NCBI GenBank assembly: GCA_020441225.1
Contig: JAGRMP010000315.1
Coordinates: 1 to 13,324, forward strand
Direction: 5' to 3'
Length of the DNA: 13,324 nt
From: Maritimibacter sp.
GTDB lineage: Bacteria; Pseudomonadota; Alphaproteobacteria; Rhodobacterales; Rhodobacteraceae
In this document: one piece after another, positions 7,621 through 13,324 of the stretch
Position numbering within the stretch: position 1 is the stretch's first letter
Layout of the letters: each line of letters opens with the position of its first letter
Made by a program: the position numbers and the translations under genes
The notes under the pieces: generated by a model
What the model was told of the DNA's origin: nothing
What the model saw: only the letters and a program-made list of their open reading frames with translations
The model's database searches: none

Positions 7621-7631
7621 ACGATCATCGT
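7621..7631. promoter_or_regulatory. Short palindrome in the TTT leader region
   Basis: The 11 bases ACGAT-C-ATCGT form a perfect palindrome around a central C, five bases downstream of the overlapping repeats at 7579-7615 and 47 bases before the binding-protein start. It could be a second half of the operator or a chance occurrence; a five-base arm is not rare by itself. Confidence 0.25.
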
Positions 7632-7678
7632 GGCGTGGAGGACGCCGCAGTGGTTGTCTGGTCAAAAGGGAGGAACCA

Positions 7679-8770
7679 ATGACCGTATCCAAATTGACGC
7701 GCCGCGCGATCATGGGGCTGATCGCCGCCGCCGGCCTCGCTGCGCCCGCCGCGGCCGAGGTCGATTTCTCGGGGAAGACGATCGAATGGGTCATCCCGTT
7801 CTCCGAGACCGGCGGCTCGGCCAAATGGGCCAACTTCTTTGCGCCGCTCCTGTCCGAGGCGCTGCCCGGCAACCCGACCGTCGTCGTCAAGTTCATGCCG
7901 GGCGCGGGCTCGACAAAGGGCGCCAACTGGTTCCAGGAACAGGAATACACAGACGGCACGCTCCTGTTCGGGTCGTCGGGCTCGACCCAATTTCCCTATC
8001 TGCTGAACGACCCGCGGGTGCGCTACGAATACAATGACTGGATTCCGGTCATGGCCACCGGCACCGGCGGCGTCGCCTATCTCAACGCCGAGGACGGGGC
8101 GAATTTCGACGGGTCCGCCAACGGGCTCAAGGACACCGATTTCATCTTCGGGTCGCAAGGGGCGACCGGGCTCGATCTGGTGCCGCTGCTCGCCTGGCAG
8201 ATGCTGGGCATGCAGGTCGAACCGGTGTTCGGGATCAAGGGCCGCGGTGACGGCCGGCTGATGTTCGAGCGCGGCGAGGCCACGATCGACTACCAGACCT
8301 CGTCGGGATATCTCGGGGGCTCGTCCGACCTCGTCGATGCCGGCACCGCGGTTCCGATGATGAGTTGGGGCGCGCTCGACGAAAACGGCGTGATCGTGCG
8401 CGATCCGACGTTTCCGGACATGCCGAGCTTCAAGGAAGTTTGCGAGGCCACCGACGGTTGCGAGACCGAAGGCGTCGCCTGGGACGCCTGGAAGGCCTTC
8501 TTCATATCGGGCTACCCGTCGCAGAAAATCGCCTTCCTGCCCAAGGGCACGCCGCAAGATGTGGTCGACACCTATGTCGCTGCTTTCGAAGCCATCCGCG
8601 GCCGGCCCGATTTCGCCGAGATCGCCTCGCAGCAGGTCGGCGAATACCCGATGTTCGTCGGTGCCGGTGCGGTTAACGCGACCGAGCAGGCGACAGAGGT
8701 TTCCGACGAGGCGAAAGCCTACGTTCTGACCTGGCTCAAGGACGCCTACGGGGTCGTCCTGGAGGAGTAA
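7679..8770 (+). CDS. TTT transporter substrate-binding protein, TctC/Bug family
   Basis: This is a 363-residue periplasmic receptor, longer than the roughly 320 residues usual for Bug/TctC proteins. The signal peptide spans residues 1-26 (cleavage after AAA) and contains LTRRAIM at 6-12, which resembles a twin-arginine motif, so export may be by Tat or Sec. The mature part starts with the family pattern KTIEWVIPF (33-41), GGSAKWANFF (45-54) and MPGAGST (73-79). These correspond to the strand-loop regions that hold the carboxylate via water bridges. Only two cysteines are present, Cys255 and Cys261, close enough for a disulfide in an apparent insertion. The start at 7679 is fixed by GGGAGGA at 7668-7674. 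The frame is open to 7493, but that part overlaps the divergent regulator gene. The sequence looks divergent from typical Bugs, so the ligand may be unusual. Confidence 0.9.
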   Translation: MTVSKLTRRAIMGLIAAAGLAAPAAAEVDFSGKTIEWVIPFSETGGSAKWANFFAPLLSEALPGNPTVVVKFMPGAGSTKGANWFQEQEYTDGTLLFGSSGSTQFPYLLNDPRVRYEYNDWIPVMATGTGGVAYLNAEDGANFDGSANGLKDTDFIFGSQGATGLDLVPLLAWQMLGMQVEPVFGIKGRGDGRLMFERGEATIDYQTSSGYLGGSSDLVDAGTAVPMMSWGALDENGVIVRDPTFPDMPSFKEVCEATDGCETEGVAWDAWKAFFISGYPSQKIAFLPKGTPQDVVDTYVAAFEAIRGRPDFAEIASQQVGEYPMFVGAGAVNATEQATEVSDEAKAYVLTWLKDAYGVVLEE

Positions 8771-8784
8771 TCCAGACACCTCCT

Positions 8785-8810
8785 GCACCCCGGTCATGAC
8801 GCCGGGGTGC
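8785..8810 (+). terminator. Intercistronic hairpin (attenuator or mRNA stabiliser)
   Basis: GCACCCCGG at 8785-8793 and CCGGGGTGC at 8802-8810 form a perfect nine-base stem, almost all GC, with an eight-base loop. It lies 14 bases after the binding-protein stop and 38 bases before the permease start, the only sizeable gap in this operon. There is no T run after it, so full intrinsic termination is unlikely. In operons for binding-protein-dependent transporters such hairpins commonly cause partial termination or protect the upstream mRNA, giving more receptor than permease; that role is inferred here. Confidence 0.65.
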
Positions 8811-8848
8811 GCCCTTCTCCAATTCCAAATTCGTAGAAAGCGACTCCG

Positions 8849-10879
8849 ATGGAGATTTTCGCGACCGCTCTTCCTGCGCTCGGTGACGCGTGGGGTCTGA
8901 TCCTGCAACCCGTCGTGCTGGGGTACCTCGTGCTCGGCGTCCTGATGGGCCTCGCCGTGGGCGTGTTCCCCGGGCTCGGCGGCATCGCGGGCCTCTCATT
9001 GCTCCTGCCGTTCATGTTCGGGATGGATCCGATCCTGGGGCTTGCCCTGATGATCGGGATGGTCGCCGTCGTGCCGACCTCGGACACCTTCGCCTCGGTT
9101 CTCATGGGCATTCCGGGCTCGTCCGCCTCTCAGGCAACGGTGCTCGACGGCTTCCCCATGGCCAAGAAGGGCCAGGCGGCCCGGGCCTTGTCGGCGGCCT
9201 TCGCTTCGTCCCTGTTCGGCGGTCTGGTCGGCGCGACGTTTCTGACAATCTTCATCCTGATTGCCCGGCCCATCGTGCTGGCTTTCGGTCTCCCCGAAAT
9301 GCTGATGATCACGATCCTCGGCCTCTCGATGGTCGCCGTCCTCGCCGGGCGTATCCCGCTCAAGGGCCTGGCCGCCGCCGGGCTCGGTCTGATGATCGGG
9401 ACCATCGGGATCGCCGATGCCGGCGGCTCGCTTCGCATGGCGACCTATGACATCCCGTATCTCACCGACGGGTTGCAGCTGGTCATCGTCGGCCTCGGAA
9501 TATTCGCCGTGCCCGAGATCATCTCGCTGCTGCGCCAGGACCGTTCCATCGCCAAAGGGGCGTCGCTCGGTGGTGGGTGGATGGACGGCGTGCGCGATTG
9601 GTGGGCCAACATCTGGCTCTCGGTGCGCTGCTCGCTGATCGGGGTGATCGTCGGCGTGATCCCCGGGCTTGGCGGCTCGGTGGTCGACTGGATCGCCTAT
9701 GGCCACGCCGTGCAGACCACAAAGGACAAAACCGGTTTCGGCAAGGGCGAAGTGCGCGGCGTGATCGGGCCGGAAAGCTCGAACAACGCCAAGGAAGGTG
9801 GCGGCCTGGTGCCGACGCTGCTCTTCGGCATCCCTGGCTCCGGTTCGATGGCGATCTTCATCGGTGCGGTGGCGCTGCTCGGCTCGGGCGACATCGAGGT
9901 CGGCCCGAACATGCTGAAGTCCAACCTCGACATCACCTATTCCATCGTTTGGCTTCTGGCGCTCGCCAACGTGGTCGGCACGGTGCTCTGCATCGCCGCC
10001 TCGGGGGGGATCGCAAAGCTCACGACGATCCGTTTCACCTACCTCGCGCCGTTCCTGTTCATGCTGATCAGCTTCGCGGCCTTCCAGTCGGGACAGAATT
10101 TCGAAGACCTTCTGGCGCTCTTCGCGATCGGCCTCATCGGCATCTTCCTGCGGCGCTTCGACTGGTCGCGCCCGGCCTTCCTGATCGGTTTCGTGCTGTC
10201 GAACCCGGTCGAGACCTTCACCAACCAGGCGTTCCAGATCGCGTCGTCGCGGTTCCGCAAGAGCTTTGAAGAGGGGATCGACTACATCTTCAGCCCGATC
10301 GTGATCGTGCTCATCATCATCACCGTGGTCTCGGTGGTCCTCGGCATCCGTCAGGCCAAGACGATCATGGCGGAAGGCGACGTGAAGTCCGGGTCCAAGC
10401 GCGCGCCGATAATCTTCCTGTTCGCGGTCATGGCCTACCTCCTGGTGGCGGTCGTCAATGCGAGCCTGATCCCGAACTACGCCATGACCGACAAGATCAT
10501 CCCGTTGGTGGTGGGCGGCTTTGCGCTCCTGTGCACGCTGGTGCTGCTTGTTCTGATGATCCGCCGACCGGAAGGCGACACGATCTTCGCCGACAAGGAG
10601 GTCGCAGGCGAGGATGCAGATGCGCCCTACGGGCTCTGGGGTACGCTGGCCTGGTTCGCAGGTCTCATCGCCGCCACATGGTTCGTGGGCTTCATCCTGG
10701 CGCTCGTCGGGTTCCTGGTCACCTTCCTGCGGGTGCGGGCGGGTGCGGGCTGGGTCAAGACGTTGGTGCTCACCGCCGCCGGCATCGGTTTCATGATGCT
10801 GATGGCTGCGGCGCTGAACCGCGACTTTCCGCCGGGCCTCCTGCAAGGGGCGGTCGATCTGCCATGGCCGCTGAAATGA
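8849..10879 (+). CDS. Fused TctA-TctB permease of the TTT transporter
   Basis: This is a 676-residue inner-membrane protein. Residues 1 to about 505 match TctA, the large transport subunit. The family's two pseudo-symmetric halves are marked by GVFPGLGG (38-45) with GIPGSSAS (87-94), and by GVIPGLGG (269-276) with GIPGSGS (327-333); GPESSNNAKEGG (307-318) is the conserved TctA segment. Residues about 518-676 add four more hydrophobic segments with the size and pattern of TctB, the small subunit, joined by a charged linker (501-518). No separate tctB gene is present in the operon, which supports fusion. Substrates of the family are citrate-like or related carboxylates taken up with protons or sodium. 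AGAAAG near 8835-8840 may be the ribosome site. The stop overlaps the isomerase start (ATGA). Confidence 0.9.
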   Translation: MEIFATALPALGDAWGLILQPVVLGYLVLGVLMGLAVGVFPGLGGIAGLSLLLPFMFGMDPILGLALMIGMVAVVPTSDTFASVLMGIPGSSASQATVLDGFPMAKKGQAARALSAAFASSLFGGLVGATFLTIFILIARPIVLAFGLPEMLMITILGLSMVAVLAGRIPLKGLAAAGLGLMIGTIGIADAGGSLRMATYDIPYLTDGLQLVIVGLGIFAVPEIISLLRQDRSIAKGASLGGGWMDGVRDWWANIWLSVRCSLIGVIVGVIPGLGGSVVDWIAYGHAVQTTKDKTGFGKGEVRGVIGPESSNNAKEGGGLVPTLLFGIPGSGSMAIFIGAVALLGSGDIEVGPNMLKSNLDITYSIVWLLALANVVGTVLCIAASGGIAKLTTIRFTYLAPFLFMLISFAAFQSGQNFEDLLALFAIGLIGIFLRRFDWSRPAFLIGFVLSNPVETFTNQAFQIASSRFRKSFEEGIDYIFSPIVIVLIIITVVSVVLGIRQAKTIMAEGDVKSGSKRAPIIFLFAVMAYLLVAVVNASLIPNYAMTDKIIPLVVGGFALLCTLVLLVLMIRRPEGDTIFADKEVAGEDADAPYGLWGTLAWFAGLIAATWFVGFILALVGFLVTFLRVRAGAGWVKTLVLTAAGIGFMMLMAAALNRDFPPGLLQGAVDLPWPLK

Positions 10880-11988
10880 CCCAGGACCTGGCTCAAACGG
10901 GCATTCCCTACATCTTCATGCGCGGCGGCACCTCGCGCGGTCCCTACTTCCGACGCGACGTCGTGCCGGAAGACCTCGACACCCTGGCGGAGGTCTTGAT
11001 CGCCGCCGTCGGGTCGGGCCACCCGCTCAACATCGACGGTATCGGCGGCGGGGCGGCGGTCACAACCAAGGTGGCGATGCTCTCGGCCTCGGACGACGAC
11101 TGGGCCGACGTGGACTACTTCTTCGCCCAGGTCTCGGTCGAGGACCGGCTGGTCGATTTCAAGCCGACCTGCGGTAACATCCTTTCGGGAGTCGGGCCCG
11201 CCGCCATCGAGATGGGGCTGGTCACGCCGACGGGCGACGAAACCGAGGTAAAGATCCGCGCGGTCAACACCGGCGCGAAAGTTCTCGCCAAGGTGCAGAC
11301 GCCGGGCGGGCAGCTCACCTACGCGGGCGATACGATCATTGCCGGTGCGCCCGGCAGCGCCGCGCCGGTCGGGCTTACCTTCATGGGCGTGGTCGGCTCG
11401 TCGACCGGGGCGTTCCTGCCCACGGGCCAGCTCATCGACGAGATCGACGGGATCGAGGTCACCTGTATGGATGTCGCCATGCCGGTTGCCATCGCAAGGG
11501 CCGCGGACTTCGGACTCACGGGACACGAAAGCGCGGCGGAGCTCGACGCGAACCGGGCCTTCTTCGCGCGGATGGAAGCCGTGCGACAGGAGGCAGGCCG
11601 GCGCATGGGGATGGGCGACGTGGCAAAGTCGGTCACGCCGAAGTTCGGCCTGCTCGCCCCCGCGCGCGTCGGTGGCACGATTGCCGCTCGCTATTTTATG
11701 CCGTGGAACACGCACCCGACAATGGCGGTGACCGGCGCGCAATGCCTCGCCTCTTGTGCGCTCACGCCCGGGACAGTGGCCGACGGCCTGCTCGAACGGC
11801 CTGCGCAAAGCCCGGCAAAGGTCGTGCTCGAACATGCGTCCGGGACCATCGAGGTTTTGGTAGATTTCACCACCGAGGGTGGCTTTACCCTCAATGCCGC
11901 GGGCCTCGTGCGCACGGCACGCAAACTGGCCGACGGTCATGTCTATATCCCGTCCCGTATCTGGGCCGGACAGGAGGCTTCGTCATGA
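10876..11988 (+). CDS. PrpF / 4-oxalomesaconate tautomerase family isomerase
   Basis: This is a 370-residue cytoplasmic isomerase of the PrpF/GalD/LigU family, which moves double bonds in unsaturated carboxylates such as 2-methylaconitate, trans-aconitate or 4-oxalomesaconate. It belongs to the diaminopimelate-epimerase-like fold. Family motifs are intact: MRGGTSRG (15-22), IDGIGGG (53-59), VDYFFAQV (79-86), CGNILSGVGP (99-108, with the conserved Cys99), VNTGA, QTPGG and GAFLPTG (178-184). One local change is CMDVAMP (197-203), where members often have an asparagine-glycine pair before the MP. The start at 10876 forms the ATGA overlap with the permease stop. An in-frame ATG at 10864 would add four residues and is equally lacking a strong ribosome site. 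Being coupled to a tricarboxylate-type transporter, it most likely acts first on the imported acid. Confidence 0.9.
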   Translation: MTQDLAQTGIPYIFMRGGTSRGPYFRRDVVPEDLDTLAEVLIAAVGSGHPLNIDGIGGGAAVTTKVAMLSASDDDWADVDYFFAQVSVEDRLVDFKPTCGNILSGVGPAAIEMGLVTPTGDETEVKIRAVNTGAKVLAKVQTPGGQLTYAGDTIIAGAPGSAAPVGLTFMGVVGSSTGAFLPTGQLIDEIDGIEVTCMDVAMPVAIARAADFGLTGHESAAELDANRAFFARMEAVRQEAGRRMGMGDVAKSVTPKFGLLAPARVGGTIAARYFMPWNTHPTMAVTGAQCLASCALTPGTVADGLLERPAQSPAKVVLEHASGTIEVLVDFTTEGGFTLNAAGLVRTARKLADGHVYIPSRIWAGQEASS

Positions 11989-12803
11989 GCATCAGGAACA
12001 TCCTTGTGGCTTTCAATGGGTCGGAGAGCGCGAAAACTGCTTTGACCTACGCCGCCTCGCTGGCGGGGACGCAAGCGCATGTGACGGCACTCCTTGCGCA
12101 CTCTTCGCACGATGTGATCGACCGGCGCGGTGCCTGGGTACCAGAGGCCGCGCGCAAGATCATCGCCGAAGCGAACGCAGGCGTCCTGTCCGGGATCGAG
12201 GAAAGGTTCGAGGCCATGAAGGGAGCGCTCGGGTTGGACGACCGCCTGCACTTCCTGCGTAGCTCGGGCCGGGTCGATTCCGTGCTGTCGGAAACGGCCC
12301 GGGGGTTCGATATCATCGTGGTCGGGCACGACCGGGGTGAGGATGTGGACGAACACGTCACGATCCACCCCGACCGGATCGCGCTTCTCTCAGGGCGCCC
12401 GGTGCTGATCGTGCCCCAGGGCTACGATTCCGAGGCCCGTCACTCGCACGCCGTGCTCGCCTGGGACGGGAGCCGCTCCGCCGCACGGGCGATGTCCGAC
12501 AGCCTCGCGCTGCTCGAAACACAGGGCAGGGTGACGGTACTGACGATCGGTGAACAGGACCTCGCACGCCCGGCGGACGAGGTCGTCACCCATCTTGGAC
12601 GCCACGGCATCCAGGCCAAATCGGAGCGGATTGCCGCCGATCCCGGCCCCGCCCGCGCCCTCGTCGCCTATTGCCGCGACCGCGACCCTTGCCTTCTGGT
12701 GATGGGGGCTTATGAGCACTCGAAATTCCGCGAAGATTTCCTCGGAGGGGTGACCGCGCGGGTGTTGCGCGACACCCCCATTCCCGTCCTGCTGTCCCAT
12801 TGA
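11985..12803 (+). CDS. Universal stress protein with two UspA domains
   Basis: This is a 272-residue cytoplasmic protein made of tandem UspA domains (about 1-145 and 153-272). The first begins RNILVAFNGSESAKTAL and the second has HAVLAWDGSRSAARAM. The C-terminal nucleotide-loop region reads GAYEHSKFREDFLGGVT (241-257), the usual GAYGHS pattern except that the second glycine is replaced by Glu244, so ATP binding may be altered. AGGAGG at 11972-11977 is an excellent ribosome site, and the ATG overlaps the isomerase stop. Usp proteins can associate with secondary transporters; TeaD, encoded with the ectoine TRAP transporter TeaABC of Halomonas, regulates its uptake. A similar regulatory role for the TTT system is possible but inferred. 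Confidence 0.92.
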   Translation: MSIRNILVAFNGSESAKTALTYAASLAGTQAHVTALLAHSSHDVIDRRGAWVPEAARKIIAEANAGVLSGIEERFEAMKGALGLDDRLHFLRSSGRVDSVLSETARGFDIIVVGHDRGEDVDEHVTIHPDRIALLSGRPVLIVPQGYDSEARHSHAVLAWDGSRSAARAMSDSLALLETQGRVTVLTIGEQDLARPADEVVTHLGRHGIQAKSERIAADPGPARALVAYCRDRDPCLLVMGAYEHSKFREDFLGGVTARVLRDTPIPVLLSH

Positions 12804-12814
12804 GGTCCGTCCAG

Positions 12815-13018
12815 ATGCCTAACAAGAAAGAAGCCTTCGACAATATCCGCGCCGCCTGCAAAGCGCTGGAGGAAGCGCGCCGGTCGCTGAGCGCCGCGCT
12901 GCTCGACCATGCCGACGAAGAGGGCAAGCGCGGTGGCGAATATGCCGAGCTTCAGGATCTGCACCGGCGTGTATCACAGGCCGCGGCGCTGCTGCCGCAC
13001 GGCGGCGGCCGCGCATGA
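12815..13018 (+). CDS. Small helical protein of unknown function
   Basis: This is a 67-residue protein that I do not recognise. It is rich in alanine and charged residues and is predicted to form two amphipathic helices (about residues 4-35 and 40-60), with no signal peptide, membrane segment or cysteine cluster. It starts 11 bases after the stress-protein stop with a weak GAGG at 12802-12805, and its stop overlaps the start of the next gene (ATGA). This tight fit between two real genes in the same direction is the main reason to believe it is translated. It might be an accessory or regulatory subunit of a neighbour, but nothing in the sequence shows this. Confidence 0.65.
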   Translation: MPNKKEAFDNIRAACKALEEARRSLSAALLDHADEEGKRGGEYAELQDLHRRVSQAAALLPHGGGRA

Positions 13019-13324
13019 AAGTTCATATCCTCGACGACTGGTTCGATACCCTGCGCGGACTGCCGTGTTTCGCACGTCTCGCGGGCCATGACGTGACCGT
13101 CTGGACCGACCATGTCGAGGATATGGACGCGCTGGCGGCTCGGCTGGCCGAGGCAGAGGCGCTGGTGCTGTTCCGCGAGCGCACCAAGGTGACGCGGGCG
13201 CTTCTCGAGCGCCTGCCAGCTTTGCGCCTGATCAGCCAGCGCAGCGTCTACCCGCATGTCGATGTGGACGCCTGCACCGATCACGGCGTGCTCTTGTGCT
13301 CCAACATGCACGGCGGCACGCCCT
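13015..13324 (+). CDS. D-2-hydroxyacid dehydrogenase family protein, 5' part
   Basis: The first 103 codons of a gene continue beyond the window. The translation starts MKVHILDDWFDTLRGLP and shows the N-terminal half of the split catalytic domain of the D-isomer-specific 2-hydroxyacid dehydrogenases: ALVLFRERTKVTRALLERLP (about 49-68), then LRLISQRSVYPHVDVDACTD (about 70-89) and HGVLLCSNMHGGTP (90-103), corresponding to the family's stretch ending in G(I/V)xVxN. The NAD-binding domain lies outside. Such enzymes interconvert 2-hydroxy and 2-oxo acids. The phrase SQRSVYPHVD replaces the more usual TGxxNxxID, so the exact subfamily is open. The start overlaps the upstream stop by four bases, placing it in the TTT operon. 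Confidence 0.82.
   Translation, partial: MKVHILDDWFDTLRGLPCFARLAGHDVTVWTDHVEDMDALAARLAEAEALVLFRERTKVTRALLERLPALRLISQRSVYPHVDVDACTDHGVLLCSNMHGGTP

Noticed and set aside
7493..7678. Upstream extension of the TctC-type protein
   Set aside because: It would overlap the regulator gene and bury the signal peptide. GGGAGGA at 7668-7674 fixes the start at 7679.
7540..7959. Upstream extension of the response-regulator frame
   Set aside because: It runs antisense into the binding-protein gene, and the receiver domain begins precisely at the ATG at 7539.
8996..10846. 616-residue open frame on the minus strand
   Set aside because: It is antisense to the clearly recognisable TctA-TctB gene. It is full of D, H, R and E with no hydrophobic core or motif, which is the expected shadow of a membrane-protein gene.
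10627..11940. 437-residue open frame on the minus strand
   Set aside because: It is antisense to the PrpF-family gene and has arginine-rich shadow composition without motifs.

Overview
The window is GC-rich, gene-dense bacterial DNA. The mix of a LysR-controlled TRAP transporter, a tripartite tricarboxylate (TTT) transporter with a TctD/TctE-type two-component system, and isomerases of unsaturated oxo-acids suggests a metabolically versatile proteobacterium, probably an alphaproteobacterium of Rhodobacteraceae/Rhodospirillales type. This placement is inferred from composition and gene content, not from a phylogenetic marker. No RNA genes, CRISPR arrays, insertion sequences or integration sites were seen.

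Layout. Block 1 (about 18-5243): a LysR-type regulator on the minus strand faces away from a plus-strand operon encoding a complete TRAP transporter (DctP-type binding protein, DctQ-type and DctM-type membrane subunits), a tautomerase-superfamily protein with the Pro-1/Arg-11 signature, and an alpha/beta hydrolase resembling the esterase-713 group. The 106-bp divergent promoter is strikingly AT-rich and carries a long imperfect inverted repeat. A 257-bp gap (5244-5500) then separates convergent genes and may hold a decayed coding remnant.

Block 2 (5501-13324): a histidine kinase and response regulator of TctE/TctD type (minus strand, 4-bp overlap) face away from a plus-strand operon. That operon encodes a TctC/Bug-type binding protein, a single 676-residue protein that appears to fuse TctA and TctB, a PrpF/4-oxalomesaconate-tautomerase-family isomerase, a tandem-domain universal stress protein, a 67-residue protein of unknown function and the start of a D-2-hydroxyacid dehydrogenase that runs off the window. 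A perfect 9-bp-stem hairpin lies between the binding-protein and permease genes, and overlapping inverted repeats lie in the divergent promoter.

How the genes fit together. Each block reads as a self-contained uptake-and-processing cassette: a regulator or sensor, a binding-protein-dependent secondary transporter, and enzymes for the imported acid. Block 1 would import an organic acid or ester, hydrolyse it and tautomerise the product. Block 2 would sense and import a di- or tricarboxylate, isomerise its double bond (PrpF family) and oxidise or reduce a 2-hydroxy/2-oxo acid. Actual substrates cannot be read from the sequence. Most gene junctions within each operon overlap or are separated by a few bases, consistent with translational coupling.
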